In this document: one piece after another, positions 18,301 through 25,829 of the stretch
Layout: each line of letters opens with the position of its first letter
How positions within the stretch are numbered: the stretch's first letter is position 1
Made by a program: the position numbers and the translations under genes
The notes under the pieces: model-generated
Database searches by the model: none
Seen by the model: the letters and a program-made list of their open reading frames with translations, nothing else
What the model was told of the DNA's origin: nothing
Source: Metabacillus niabensis
GTDB taxonomy: Bacteria; Bacillota; Bacilli; Bacillales; Bacillaceae
DNA length: 64,000 nucleotides
Assembly: GCF_902829255.1 (NCBI RefSeq)
Contig: NZ_CADEPK010000029.1
Span: forward strand, 1-64,000
Direction of reading: 5' to 3'

Positions 18301-18468
18301 TGGTTGTTGTTCATTACCAGTTGATGAAGGATTTGCTTCAACATTTAATTCTTCCGCAAACGTTTTCTTTGCTGGGATAAATGTCATAAAATTTGAAAAG
18401 ATAATGGTTACCATACATGTTAGGATAAAAATCCTTTTACATCGAAGCCTTACATCATGTTTAATCAT
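12331..18468 (-). CDS. Giant wall-anchored metallophosphoesterase with three lamin-tail domains (YvnB-like)
   Basis: I start at ATG 18468, behind AAGGAGG, which gives 2045 residues. The order is: signal peptide (1-38); Glu/Pro/Thr-rich stalk (about 40-170); three lamin-tail (LTD) domains starting near 176, 461 and 749 (each TE(I/L/V)xPxS then FE(V/L/I)YNNT), each followed by an Ig-like module; more beta-sandwich modules; a calcineurin-like phosphoesterase (about 1535-1760); an FN3-like domain; PGNGE(N/E)-rich repeats (about 1888-1970); and an LPNTA sortase signal near 2009. Phosphoesterase motifs are SDTQYY, HTGDLVD, AGNHDVD, NFHEY and SGHYHDS; the first has DTQ where DxH is usual. This resembles B. 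subtilis YvnB. A PhoP-box-like array upstream suggests phosphate-starvation control. The substrate is unknown. Confidence 0.88.
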   Translation of the reverse strand: MIKHDVRLRCKRIFILTCMVTIIFSNFMTFIPAKKTFAEELNVEANPSSTGNEQQPTSTDLNLEEKSNQDATEEESPTGGQTAEQPVPEEEPVPIEEPLQENNQTEQPQQENTAQEEAPANVQEEGATNTQEEVPTSAPEEKPQLETPTQEETEATELEVQEEPSIESEDFNKNAHLLITEISPNSKGTDNFEYFEVYNNTNQPLSLANYTFLYRYTDSGEEKVFQVPATTIDPQETLVFWFNNAGLSLDDFNNHFGTQLTSEQVVEYKDVFPGFANGGNRAAVIKDKDGNEITAATYLPNETDNTGLVVQYKYAPAKTEMEKLQVLAAPSPGAIENTQVPAKTVELPEIPADTEPPVISHNAVTEGKALQPLKIEANVTDDHFVHNVTLHIKAEGENEFIQIPMTKSTENESTFTVEIPGTEVQGNIVYYIEATDGTNSSKTDEYLVKIETPQETYSNQPLLITELSPNSAGGGTDYYEFFELYNNTNQPLALTNYSFVYKYTDTGSEVVFQVPATTIEPQETLVLWFNNGNRTLQQFNENYGTNLPAEQVIEYTDTAFPGFANGGNRAIVIKDNNGTELVSAAYLGNENDNTGADIHYLFSTEGTEMVKYRVLSPPTPGVIDSVQVPTKPIEIDEQPKDVEAPVITHTPIKSGEAYAPIVVEATVTDDKAVPFVTLHYKKASDDSFTALSMSVSADTGNYSAVIPGTKVDESITYYIEASDGINSAKTDEYVVEVKKEEVDYTKIPKFLVTEVVPDSENVGSADGYEFIEIYNNTDKDISFKDYKIQYRYGTDPASDVVWPSIPDDVVIPAQDTLVFWIINSQNTEQTVADFNANYGTNLVENEDIVRIYSDGMANGSTRGLVVATNTKEEISVSYYNEVANVDDTVPNKGIVYKYPEDGSTQSIKVSAGTEAATPGAVESFQVPKQPIHIEDDSVAPTVINKTKVTEVEETEDIEIAAEANDNVGVKSVTLYYRTNDQEQFTQTLLSLDSETQLYKNMIYASDLIAKQSVEYYFVVSDGVNETKSDTYQIDIKSKNDDSDIRLNVKDNDILSGTKIIKGTSKEETPDDVKLFIDEAEVQAGAYKSLETQAYFALEVNGLNTYFKNAVTMGEDVLYLMDKDWLSHWKTFTIPVDADRLQLGENTLTVRAGNKASPFQLEESEENRDDYTIRNVRLILADGTVLRDPAKSDPTKVYDMGDDGTYRPFEDFTFMISEEHTHAKTYAWDTTKVADGKHIVKAQDRDNEVTSTIFVDNTAPQVKTTVEEGKEYKGAFTIDTDVTDEIAGVNTVQVLLDNEQITVPYETASSQLTPGEHTLTVVAEDKVGNVTEEVVKFSVNNENPSLPELISPADSLTTPVDGDAKLKVKVTDPTNDALDVTFYKGYQYDVADKNHVKAFKNANDIEPPSVMVPDGEESFTSDDISLVAEKDGEYLTTNSDTQFPYHRFDVTVDESVDENDKIELSWTGHSLEGRKVSMYAWNHQTNKWDLITYNIAGKEDFELRGNVTVNEYVKDSKINVLVQDEIPSSPDEYDYTFVWMSDTQYYSESYPYIFEKQTNWIAEKQEEMKIKYVFHTGDLVDESGKPEQWQYADQYMKVLDDNNIPYGVLAGNHDVDQLSNDYTEYYKWFGEDRFAEKDYYGESYKNNRGHYDLISANGNDFIMVYMGWGVEAEDLQWMNQVLSEYPDRKAILNFHEYLLVSGNRSPIGETIYKEVVEKNPNVIAVLSGHYHDSETLVSEIDDNGDGVADREVYQMLGDYQGGPEGGQGYMKLLHFDQDNNRIIVNTYSPYLDDYNFYDPAEFPGKDEMIINLDLQVDKKQVATDYFTVNVKTDEEIGKQENVASGSTAEVTWEGLTEKQTYSWYVIAEDDYTGTSESPIWSFTKGKNEQPNPGNGEEKPGDGENPPGNGGEKPGNGENPPGNGEEKPGNGENPPGNGEEKPGNGENPPGNGEEKPGNGENPPGNGEEKPNNGGITPDKDGDTRGNDDKTPTGNSGEKERPSIGQEQNGLNILPNTATSNFTFLLIGMIIFAAGVAFMIIRKREKSI
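12560..12806 (-). repeat. In-gene repeats coding PGNGEEK/PGNGENP units
   Basis: Alternating units of roughly 21 bp (42-bp period) encode the glycine/proline-rich stalk just inside the wall anchor. They create long false frames in other phases. The regular spacing could be mistaken for a CRISPR, but the units are coding and not separated by unique spacers. Confidence 0.85.
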
Positions 18469-18515
18469 ATGTACCTCCTTAAAAATTCCTATACATGTCA
18501 ATACTAATCGAATTT

Positions 18516-18564
18516 TGTAAATGGAATTTAAAGGTTACGTAAAGTTTCTTTAATATTTTGTAAA
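18516..18564 (-). promoter_or_regulatory. PhoP-box-like array upstream of the giant phosphoesterase
   Basis: On the minus strand TTTACA (18564-18559), TTAAAG (18553-18548) and TTACGT (18542-18537) follow at an exact 11-bp period. A further TTTACA (18521-18516) lies four turns along. The array starts about 90 bp before the start codon, much like the array of the anchored alkaline phosphatase. This is the B. subtilis PhoP-site pattern; binding is inferred. Confidence 0.65.
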
Positions 18565-18589
18565 TTCCCTTTAACCTTAAAAAATAAAA

Positions 18590-18616
18590 AAGGTCTAGGA
18601 ATGCCTAGACCTTTTC
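18590..18616 (-). terminator. Terminator after the gene remnant
   Basis: AAAAGGTCTAGG pairs perfectly with CCTAGACCTTTT around a four-base loop, followed by TTATTTTTT on the minus strand. It sits eight bases past the stop of the remnant at 18624-18734. Confidence 0.85.
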
Positions 18617-18623
18617 ACTATAC

Positions 18624-18734
18624 CTACTCACAGTAAATCCAATTTCTTATACCGACATCTTTCTTAATCCAATCATCTGGTAACGGTACATCACTTAAAA
18701 TATTATCTATTTCCTTAAAATTCTTTAAATTTGA
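18624..18734 (-). pseudogene. C-terminal remnant of an unidentified gene
   Basis: An open stretch of 36 codons without a plausible start ends with TAG and a strong terminator eight bases later. The predicted end, DVPLPDDWIKKDVGIRNWI, looks like real protein sequence (mixed composition, Trp and Cys). Upstream the frame is closed by TAA. I read it as the tail of a gene whose 5' part was lost, perhaps when the large phosphoesterase gene was inserted between racA and tdk. I do not recognise the family. Confidence 0.4.
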
Positions 18735-18785
18735 TTAAAATGTATGTTTTTTTGTGTTTTTTCATAAAGTTCCAATGGTATTAGC

Positions 18786-18821
18786 ACAAAAAACACCATG
18801 CCGTCCATTTGGCATGGTGTT
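18786..18821 (-). terminator. Intrinsic terminator after tdk
   Basis: AACACCATGCC pairs with GGCATGGTGTT and is followed by TTTTTTG on the minus strand, about 80 bp past the tdk stop. Confidence 0.88.
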
Positions 18822-18901
18822 AAATGCGATTATTTGCTTCGTTTTCGAAGTTTTTGTTTTGTTTAACCCGGCAAGAAAATTAGCCCATGTACTTTCTATG
18901 C

Positions 18902-19528
18902 TTATAGACTATTTATCTCATTACGATTGAGCATTTTAAGATCGACAACAGGCTTCCCCGGCACCTCATGATGATGACGGCATCTTGGTTCATATGACTC
19001 AGATGCACCAACTAAAATGATTGGATCATCGTATGATGCTGGTTTTCCGTTAATTAGTCGTTGCGTACGGCTTGCAGGTGAACCACAAACAGAGCATACT
19101 GCTTGTAGCTTTGTAACAAGCTCTGCTACGGCCATTAATTGTGGTACAACACTAAATGGTTCACCTCTAAAGTCTTGATCAAGTCCCGCTGCAATTACAC
19201 GGTAGCCTTGGTTTGCTAGCAATGTAAGAACATGACAAATGTCTTCGTCAAAAAATTGGACTTCATCAACAGCAATTAGATCGGTATTTTCTGAAATATG
19301 GTCAAAAATCTCTTTTGATGATTTAATTGGTTTAGAAATAATCGCCGTTCCATTATGTGATACGACTTCTTCTTCACTGTAGCGGTTATCAATAGCTGGT
19401 TTAAATACCTTTACATCTTGTTTTGCAAATTGTGCTCGGCGAACGCGGCGAATTAATTCCTCAGACTTCCCTGAGAACATGCTGCCACAGATCACTTCAA
19501 GCCAGCCACTTTGCTTCATTACATACAT
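18902..19528 (-). CDS. tdk: Thymidine kinase
   Basis: This 208-residue type II thymidine kinase phosphorylates thymidine to dTMP in the salvage pathway. The P-loop [17 protein letters not shown] is at about residues 15-31 and the DEVQFFD catalytic region at about 92-98. The zinc-binding cysteines are in [15 protein letters not shown] (about 142-156), with a later C-R-H-H-H. GGGAGAGG precedes the ATG. It lies next to rpmE, as in B. subtilis. Confidence 0.96.
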   Translation of the reverse strand: MYVMKQSGWLEVICGSMFSGKSEELIRRVRRAQFAKQDVKVFKPAIDNRYSEEEVVSHNGTAIISKPIKSSKEIFDHISENTDLIAVDEVQFFDEDICHVLTLLANQGYRVIAAGLDQDFRGEPFSVVPQLMAVAELVTKLQAVCSVCGSPASRTQRLINGKPASYDDPIILVGASESYEPRCRHHHEVPGKPVVDLKMLNRNEINSL

Positions 19529-19565
19529 TAAAACGGCCTCTCCCTTCGCTACGTTGTTTCATTTT

Positions 19566-19662
19566 AAGAAAAGCACAAGCACCCACATTTCTCAATATAA
19601 GAAGGTTTTTCTCTTAATATAGGAATAAGCTGAACCTCATGATTTAGGTGCTCTCTAGACAC
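19566..19662 (+). repeat. Interspersed hairpin element, copy E
   Basis: Begins AAGAAAAGCACAAGCACC and ends GGTGCT-CTC-TAGACAC. The outer stem AAGCACC (19577-19583) pairs with GGTGCT (19647-19652). It belongs to the same family as the copies at 25708, 51419, 51545, 55444 and 55576. It lies directly upstream of tdk. Between it and the rpmE terminator are small AT-rich hairpins but no gene. Confidence 0.65.
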
Positions 19663-19850
19663 TAAAAAAGTAATATTTCCACTTTGTTATCTGTCTTTTT
19701 ACCGATTTGTGCCTTCCGTTAAGCACTCATTTATTTAGCACAGATGAACTGTGACTCGTTATCTGATTCCCTATTAATAGGGTGGCTTTAAACTTCCTGA
19801 ACATACAGGTTCAGGCAAGAAACGATTGGTTTCATTTAAAAATAGACGTG

Positions 19851-19885
19851 AAAAAACAGGCAAGAGCCATTTCGTCTTGCCTGTT
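19851..19885 (-). terminator. Intrinsic terminator after rpmE
   Basis: AACAGGCAAGA pairs with TCTTGCCTGTT around a nine-base loop, followed by TTTTC on the minus strand, 15 bp past the rpmE stop. Confidence 0.92.
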
Positions 19886-19899
19886 GTAAGTTACCATTA

Positions 19900-20106
19900 T
19901 TACTTTTGTGTAATGCCGTATTTTTTGTTGAATTTGTCTACACGTCCACCTGCATCTGCAAATTTTTGACGTCCTGTGTAGAATGGATGGCACTCAGAAC
20001 AAACCTCAACTTTGATTTCGTTTAAAACAGAACCAGTTTCGAATTCGTTACCACAAGCGCATTTCACCATAACTTTATTATAGTTTGGATGAATTCCTGT
20101 TTTCAT
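19900..20106 (-). CDS. rpmE: 50S ribosomal protein L31, zinc-binding type
   Basis: I start at ATG 20106 ([10 protein letters not shown]), nine bases after GGAAGGAG, giving 68 residues, the normal length. The upstream in-frame ATG at 20199 lies in the leader. The zinc ligands are present: [12 protein letters not shown] and [14 protein letters not shown]. This is the C+ form of L31 used when zinc is plentiful. Its promoter and a strong leader hairpin are listed separately. Confidence 0.97.
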   Translation of the reverse strand: MKTGIHPNYNKVMVKCACGNEFETGSVLNEIKVEVCSECHPFYTGRQKFADAGGRVDKFNKKYGITQK

Positions 20107-20152
20107 TCTTTTCATCTCCTTCCGCCCTGAATCATCTGAAACAGAGTTATCA

Positions 20153-20190
20153 TCTAGAATGACTCGTCCGATTGACAACTCAATTCTAGA
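20153..20190 (-). promoter_or_regulatory. L31 leader hairpin
   Basis: On the mRNA strand TCTAGAA pairs with TTCTAGA. Inner pairs are TGA with TCA and TTGTC with GACGA, around the loop AATCG. It lies about 50 nt before rpmE within its transcript. Ribosomal-protein leaders of this kind usually bind the protein itself to repress translation. The regulatory role here is inferred. Confidence 0.6.
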
Positions 20191-20205
20191 AAAGCACATG
20201 ATGAA

Positions 20206-20234
20206 ATTATAACAAGGACACGGTCTAAAAGCAA
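20206..20234 (-). promoter_or_regulatory. Sigma-A-type promoter of rpmE
   Basis: TTGCTT (20234-20229), 17 bp, then a perfect TATAAT (20211-20206) on the minus strand, about 100 bp before the start codon. Confidence 0.75.
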
Positions 20235-20323
20235 GCCGAAGTTCTAGGGTAGTATATGGAAATTAAAGGGGACTTAATTATTAAACATGAACCCTTCAAA
20301 TTTGAACCGTGTTGCTCAAAGAT

Positions 20324-21595
20324 TTATCGATTTCTAGCTGTTTTCATTTCAGCATCTAAATTACTGAAAAATTCTTCATTCGATTTCGTTTGACGCAGCT
20401 TTCTTAGGAACTTCTCAATGAAATCTGGTGTATCAGACATCGATTTTCGAATTGCCCATAACTTTTCAAGATGATCTTTTGGAATTAGAAGCTCTTCTTT
20501 TCTAGTTCCTGAACGACGAATATCAATCGCAGGGAAAATCCGTTTTTCAGCAAGTGAGCGATCTAAGTGAAGCTCCATATTACCTGTCCCTTTGAATTCC
20601 TCGTAAATAACGTCATCCATCCGTGAGCCTGTATCAACTAATGCTGTTGCAAGAATTGTTAGGCTTCCACCTTCTTCGATATTACGGGCAGCACCGAAGA
20701 AACGTTTTGGACGGTGGAACGCAGCTGGGTCAATACCACCGGATAATGTTCTTCCACTTGGCGGAATAACAAGGTTGTACGCTCTTGCTAAACGAGTAAT
20801 ACTATCCATTAAAATAATAACATCTTTCTTATGTTCAACAAGACGCATAGCACGCTCTAATACAAGCTCAGCAACTTTAATATGATTTTCTGGAACCTCG
20901 TCAAATGTTGAGCTAACGACATCACCCGCAACTGAACGTTCAATATCTGTTACCTCTTCAGGTCTTTCATCAATTAATAAAACGATAAGCTCAGCTTCTG
21001 GATTATTCGTCGTAATGCTATTCGCAATTTCCTTCAAAAGCATCGTTTTCCCTGCTTTCGGCGGGGCAACAATTAAACCACGCTGTCCAAAGCCAACAGG
21101 TGCGATTAAATCCATGATTCTTGTTGATAAATAATTTGGTTTTGTTTCAAGGTAAATTTGTCTATCTGGATAAAGAGGAGTTAATGCTGGGAAGTGAACA
21201 CGTTCCTTTGCCGTTTCTGGGTCTTCACCATTTACCGCTTCTACATGCAGCAAACCATAGTACCGCTCATTTTCTTTTGGAGGACGAACTTTACCTGATA
21301 CTTTATCTCCATTTCGTAAATCAAAACGTCTTATTTGTGAAGCTGAAATATAAATATCTTCCGAGCTCGGTGAATAGTTAATCGGTCTTAAGAAACCAAA
21401 GCCCTCAGACTGAATTATTTCTAAAACACCTTCCATAAATAATAAGTCTTCTTGTTCCGCATTCGCCTTTAAGATTGCAAAAATTAATTCCTTTTTCGTT
21501 AGCTTGCTGTAATAAGATACTTTATATTGACGGGCAAGCTCGTACAACTCTTTCAGTTTCATATGTTCCAATGAAGAAATTGAAACTTGACTCAT
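20324..21595 (-). CDS. rho: Transcription termination factor Rho
   Basis: The likely start is ATG 21595 ([10 protein letters not shown]), giving 423 residues. The N-terminal helical and RNA-binding OSB/CSD domains cover about 1-125 ([14 protein letters not shown]). The Walker A region [20 protein letters not shown] is at about 168-187 and [15 protein letters not shown] is the Walker B region. The Q/R-loop region ([20 protein letters not shown]) is complete. Rho is a hexameric RNA helicase that ends untranslated transcripts. The place after rpmE matches B. subtilis. Confidence 0.97.
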   Translation of the reverse strand: MSQVSISSLEHMKLKELYELARQYKVSYYSKLTKKELIFAILKANAEQEDLLFMEGVLEIIQSEGFGFLRPINYSPSSEDIYISASQIRRFDLRNGDKVSGKVRPPKENERYYGLLHVEAVNGEDPETAKERVHFPALTPLYPDRQIYLETKPNYLSTRIMDLIAPVGFGQRGLIVAPPKAGKTMLLKEIANSITTNNPEAELIVLLIDERPEEVTDIERSVAGDVVSSTFDEVPENHIKVAELVLERAMRLVEHKKDVIILMDSITRLARAYNLVIPPSGRTLSGGIDPAAFHRPKRFFGAARNIEEGGSLTILATALVDTGSRMDDVIYEEFKGTGNMELHLDRSLAEKRIFPAIDIRRSGTRKEELLIPKDHLEKLWAIRKSMSDTPDFIEKFLRKLRQTKSNEEFFSNLDAEMKTARNR

Positions 21596-21851
21596 AAAAA
21601 CACCACTCTTTTTATTTTTCAATTCATGTATTGATGTTCAATTCATTCGTAAACATTACTGTTGAGCGTTCCCCTTCACCATCTCAACTTGTTTTGTCCA
21701 CATTTGAACATGCATTTAACCGTTTTCCATCTATCATTCATTTAAGGTAGTTCATTCGATAAATAATGAAGTCTAGTCAGATAACAAATATATGTTATAA
21801 GAGATTTACCATCGATTGTACTTTAAGAAGAAACTAGTACATTGGGATTAG

Positions 21852-22004
21852 AAGGAAAATGAAGGTGAGCTTGAAGTAGATTATGCAGTAATTGCATTCT
21901 ATGCAGCACTCTTTATTTTTACCCTATTTTTCGAATTTAATCAATCTTTTTCGGAAAATCTATTAGAAGTTTGGGGATATTTGAAAAGCTATCGTCGAGC
22001 TTAA
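21852..22004 (+). other. Open frame for a small hydrophobic peptide without a standard start
   Basis: This 50-codon open stretch contains VDYAVIAFYAALFIFTLFFE, a clear membrane segment, then a polar tail ending YLKSYRRA. No ATG, GTG or TTG exists in frame. An ATG six codons before the hydrophobic part is one frame away, so a single indel would restore it. It may be a decayed small membrane-protein gene. The rest of the 574-bp rho-murA2 gap shows no gene. Confidence 0.3.
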
Positions 22005-22169
22005 ACAGCTTTGGATAAGAAGATGCAAGGAAATAGTGTCTTCTTTGGCTACAATTCACTTATACAAAAGTTAAATACCTTTGTTACTAGAATACAATTT
22101 TGCTTTAAGAACACGCATGATAACATAGAAGAAAGCAGGATACCCCTACTTTCTCCTTGCATCTCTTAT

Positions 22170-23459
22170 TTATGAATTTTGCATCTGTTCTATTTCTTTA
22201 TCTGATAATTTCTCCCGCCAGATCGTTGCACCAAGACCTGTTAATTTATCTTCAAGTTGACTATACCCTCTATCGATATGTTCTAAACCTGTTATTTCTG
22301 TAATTCCATCTGCCATCAATCCTGCACATACGAGCGCAGCACCTGCACGGAGATCGCTTGCCTTCACTCTTGCACCTTGTAGCTTTGTCGGTCCTGTTAC
22401 AATCGCAGATCGACCTTCTACTTTAATGGTTGCACCCATTCTTCTTAGCTCATCAATGTGTTTAAAGCGTGCAGAATAAATCGTATCTGTCACAACACTT
22501 GTGCCTGTTGCTTTCGTTAAAAACGAAGTAAAGGGCTGTTGCAAATCTGTAGGAAACCCTGGATATACAAGGGTTTTAATATCAACAGGCTTCAATTCCT
22601 TTTGACCACCAATGATGAGAATTTGATCATTACTTGTTTCAATATGAAGCCCCATTTCTCTTAGCTTCGCAATAAGTGATTCGAGGTGAAGAGGAATTAC
22701 ATTATCGAGCATAACCTCTTTCCCCATAGCAGCGCCGATAATCATATAAGTCCCTGCTTCAATTCTGTCAGGGATAATCGAATGACGACAGCCGTGTAGC
22801 TTTTCTACACCGTCAATTCTTATCACATCGGTACCTGCCCCTTTAATTTTAGCACCCATGCTTGTAAGCAATGTCGCAACATCGATAATTTCCGGTTCCT
22901 TTGCTGCGTTTTCAATGATTGTTCTTCCTTTAGCTAAGACGGCTGCTAACATAATATTTATTGTGGCGCCAACACTGACAACATCCAAATAAATCCTTGC
23001 ACCATGCAATTCATCAGCACGTAAATAAATCGCCCCTTGCTCATTCGTTACTTGAGCACCTAATGCTTCAAACCCTTTTATATGCTGATCAATCGGTCGA
23101 GGGCCAAGGTGACATCCTCCTGGCAAACCAATAACCGCCTTTTTAAATCTTCCTAACATTGCACCCATTAAGTAATAGGATGCTCTTAGCTTTTTCACTT
23201 TGCCATTTGGAAGTGGCATCGAAATCATTGTTGAAGGATCAACATACATTTCGTTGTTTTTTAATTCAACTCGACCACCTATTTCCTCTAGAAGGTCACC
23301 AAGAATAGCTACATCTGAAATATTTGGTAACCCTTCGATTGTGACTGGTGATTCTGCTAATATTGTTGCTGGTATGAGGGCAACAGCACTATTTTTTGCC
23401 CCACTAATATTGACTGTACCATTTAAAAAATCTCCACCGGCTACTTTTAATTTTTCCAT
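22170..23459 (-). CDS. murAB: UDP-N-acetylglucosamine 1-carboxyvinyltransferase, MurA2 (MurAB/MurZ) type
   Basis: Starting at ATG 23459, six bases after AAGGGAG, the protein has 429 residues. It transfers enolpyruvate from PEP to UDP-GlcNAc, the committed step of peptidoglycan synthesis, and is the target of fosfomycin. The N-terminal motif [15 protein letters not shown] is at about 17-31 and the catalytic cysteine is in [13 protein letters not shown] (about 115-127). The place between rho and fbaA identifies the second MurA paralogue. In B. subtilis glpX and a transaldolase gene flank it, and both are absent here. Confidence 0.95.
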   Translation of the reverse strand: MEKLKVAGGDFLNGTVNISGAKNSAVALIPATILAESPVTIEGLPNISDVAILGDLLEEIGGRVELKNNEMYVDPSTMISMPLPNGKVKKLRASYYLMGAMLGRFKKAVIGLPGGCHLGPRPIDQHIKGFEALGAQVTNEQGAIYLRADELHGARIYLDVVSVGATINIMLAAVLAKGRTIIENAAKEPEIIDVATLLTSMGAKIKGAGTDVIRIDGVEKLHGCRHSIIPDRIEAGTYMIIGAAMGKEVMLDNVIPLHLESLIAKLREMGLHIETSNDQILIIGGQKELKPVDIKTLVYPGFPTDLQQPFTSFLTKATGTSVVTDTIYSARFKHIDELRRMGATIKVEGRSAIVTGPTKLQGARVKASDLRAGAALVCAGLMADGITEITGLEHIDRGYSQLEDKLTGLGATIWREKLSDKEIEQMQNS

Positions 23460-23543
23460 GATAGTCTCCCTTCTTATGAAGTTGACTTTCCGGAAAGAAC
23501 ATGGAGGTGAGTTTGCGCTCATTTCGCACAAATATGCATTCAC

Positions 23544-24228
23544 TCACACGAAACACGCCTTTTATTCATTAGCCATCATGTTTTCCGAATTAGATGCAAA
23601 TCTTGTCAACAAAATTATCAATACATAGGAAAAGCACTGGGCATCTTGGCAAATAAACCGTTATTTCTTTTATTTCCTTATTAGCCTTAGTAAATACCTG
23701 TTTACAACTTGTTATGTAAAAAATCATCTCGTATGAAAAAATATCACTCCATTTTTGGTAGAGTATACTTACTAATAATATCGGACAACATCTACATAAA
23801 ATTTAGAACTCTTACATATTATTATTGATTCTATTATATTAAACCATCTATTATGAAGGACAACAACATTTACGCTAGAAATTTACGTTTAATTACATTT
23901 GATTAGAAGTACCTACTGATTATTCTTCGTTTAATTAAATCTGGAATTAACTAGACAGTAGGTGTTTTTTAGACATCGTGGATTGAGAAGAGTTTTAGTG
24001 AATCTTTATATACAATTTTCTAAAAGAGCAAATTCACTAATAAAATCGCTATACATCACTATTTGTATATAAGTGATGAAAGAGATTAATTAATGGACTA
24101 GGTGCTTGAGCTTACTATTAAAGCTAAAAGAACAAATCAAAACGAACAAACATTTTGCTTGTCCGTTTCAGTTATCACAATTGGTCAGCTAGGTATTTTG
24201 TTAGCGCTTTCCTTTATCTTCGGAATAG
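23544..24228. other. Gene-free 0.7-kb gap between fbaA and murA2
   Basis: The gap is AT-rich, with no credible reading frame. It holds a plus-strand terminator-like hairpin (ACCTACTG at 23911-23918 with CAGTAGGT near 23955-23962, then GTTTTTT). A cre-like sequence TGTTAGCGCTTTCC (24199-24212, two mismatches) lies downstream of fbaA. In B. subtilis a transaldolase gene (ywjH) sits here; I see no recognisable remnant of it. Confidence 0.5.
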
Positions 24229-24255
24229 AACCGCCTATAAAAAGGCGGCTTTATT
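24229..24255. terminator. Terminator after fbaA
   Basis: AACCGCC pairs with GGCGGCT around a short A/T loop, 19 bp past the fbaA stop. Its flanking T-run is better on the plus strand, so it may work in both directions. Confidence 0.7.
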
Positions 24256-24268
24256 CTTTATTTTATGA

Positions 24269-25126
24269 TTAAGCTTTGTTAGAAGAACCGAATTCACGCA
24301 TTTTTCCGATTACTGTTTCTTTAATCGCGTCACGAGCAGGTCCTAAATATTTACGTGGATCATATTCGTTTGGTTTTGCTGCTAACACTTCACGAACTAC
24401 TTTTGCAGATGCAATTTGGTTTTCAGTGTTAACGTTAATTTTAGCAGTTCCGAAAGAGATTGCTTTTTGGATATCCTTTGTAGGAATTCCAGTACCACCG
24501 TGAAGTACTAATGGCATGTTAGTTAAGCCTGCAATTTCTTCCATTTCTTTGTAACCTAAGTTTGGCTCACCTTTGTATGGTCCGTGAACTGAACCAAGTG
24601 CTGGCGCTAAGCAATCAATACCAGTACGTTTTACAAGTTCATTACATTCTTGTGGGTCAGCATAGATTACGCCGTCAGCAACTACGTCATCCTCTTGTCC
24701 ACCAACAGTACCAAGTTCAGCTTCTACAGAAACACCTTTTGAGTGAGCATAGTCAACAACTTTTTTAGTTGTTTCTACGTTTTCTTCAAATGGGTGATGT
24801 GAAGCATCAATCATTACAGAAGTAAATCCTGCATCTATTGCTTCTTTACATTTTTCGTAGCTTGAACCGTGGTCAAGGTGAATAGCCACTGGTACAGTAA
24901 TATTGTAGTCTTCCATTAGACCTTCAACCATTTTTACAACGGTTTTAAATCCTCCGATGTAGCGTCCAGCCCCTTCAGAAACACCAAGAATAACTGGTGA
25001 ATTTTCTTCTTGTGCTGCTTGTAGGATAGCTTGAGTGAACTCAAGGTTATTAATGTTAAATTGACCTACTGCATATCCTCCGTCTTTCGCTTTATTTAGC
25101 ATATCTGTCATTGAAACTAAAGGCAT
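24269..25126 (-). CDS. fbaA: Fructose-1,6-bisphosphate aldolase, class II
   Basis: I start at ATG 25126 ([10 protein letters not shown]), nine bases after AGGAGGG, giving 285 residues, the usual length. This zinc enzyme splits fructose-1,6-bisphosphate into two triose phosphates. Metal and substrate motifs are [14 protein letters not shown] (about 78-91), [24 protein letters not shown] and [10 protein letters not shown]. The in-frame extension to 25228 lies in the leader and lacks a ribosome site. A promoter sits at 25242-25270. Confidence 0.97.
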   Translation of the reverse strand: MPLVSMTDMLNKAKDGGYAVGQFNINNLEFTQAILQAAQEENSPVILGVSEGAGRYIGGFKTVVKMVEGLMEDYNITVPVAIHLDHGSSYEKCKEAIDAGFTSVMIDASHHPFEENVETTKKVVDYAHSKGVSVEAELGTVGGQEDDVVADGVIYADPQECNELVKRTGIDCLAPALGSVHGPYKGEPNLGYKEMEEIAGLTNMPLVLHGGTGIPTKDIQKAISFGTAKINVNTENQIASAKVVREVLAAKPNEYDPRKYLGPARDAIKETVIGKMREFGSSNKA

Positions 25127-25241
25127 ACCGAAAAACCCTCCTAATGAACCTAATTTTCTGAAACAGAAAAGCATATCATACCTAGCTTGACCAGAATATT
25201 CACGATTATGTAGTATCCGCATGATCACTTTTCACTTACTA

Positions 25242-25280
25242 AGCATACCAATTTCTTCGAAAATCGGCAACAATTCGACA
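25242..25280 (-). promoter_or_regulatory. Probable fbaA promoter with an adjoining 0A-box-like heptamer
   Basis: TTGCCG (25270-25265), 17 bp, TATGCT (25247-25242) on the minus strand. TGTCGAA (25280-25274), the Spo0A-box consensus, lies just before the -35. The seven-base match alone could be chance. Confidence 0.5.
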
Positions 25281-25306
25281 GCTCTTTTCAAAATATAAAT
25301 TCAATA

Positions 25307-25678
25307 TTATGCTTTTAGCGGCAAATATTTTTTTACTGCCTCACGAATTTCGTCGATATCAAAAGGCTTAGCAAAATGCGTAAGTGCACCTAAATCCTTT
25401 GCCTCCTGAATCATATCTAACTCTCCATAAGCAGTCATAATGATAACACGAATGTCCTTGTCAACTACCTTCATACGCTTTAGAATTTCAATTCCATCCA
25501 TACCTGGGATTTTCATATCTAAAAGAACTAAATCTGGTGAGTGCTTATCAACAATTTCCAGCGCTTGAAAGCCGTTAGCTGCTTGAAAGGTTTGATAGCC
25601 CTCTTTCTGAAAAACTTCATTTAGCAAAATTCGAATTCCATACTGATCATCAACAATTAGTATTTTTTCCTTTAACAT
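25307..25678 (-). CDS. spo0F: Sporulation phosphorelay response regulator Spo0F
   Basis: This 123-residue single-domain receiver passes phosphate from the sporulation kinases to Spo0B. The acidic pocket is in IVDDQYGIR, the phosphorylated aspartate in [13 protein letters not shown] (about residue 54), followed by the conserved IIMTAYGE and FAKPF lysine. There is no output domain. The place beside fbaA is as in B. subtilis. Confidence 0.96.
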   Translation of the reverse strand: MLKEKILIVDDQYGIRILLNEVFQKEGYQTFQAANGFQALEIVDKHSPDLVLLDMKIPGMDGIEILKRMKVVDKDIRVIIMTAYGELDMIQEAKDLGALTHFAKPFDIDEIREAVKKYLPLKA

Positions 25679-25707
25679 GATTCCTACACACCTCTTCGTT
25701 GGTTTCT

Positions 25708-25827
25708 AAGAAAAGCACAAGTACTTTTTAGCCCTGACATGGATATGACGGACATGATCAAAAAGGATACTTACCCTTCGCATCATTCGCATATACCAGA
25801 AAGGGTTTAGTACTTGAGCTAGACATT
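25708..25827 (+). repeat. Interspersed hairpin element, copy D
   Basis: Begins AAGAAAAGCACAAGTACTTT and ends TTGAGCTAGACAT. The outer stem AAGTACT (25719-25725) pairs with AGTACTT (25809-25815), while TAGCCCT faces AGGGTTTA. The stem sequence differs from other copies but stays complementary. It lies about 30 bp upstream of spo0F. Confidence 0.7.
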
Positions 25828-25829
25828 AA

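Noticed and set aside
24199-24212. cre site controlling fbaA
   Set aside because: It has two mismatches and lies after the fbaA stop codon, not in its promoter.
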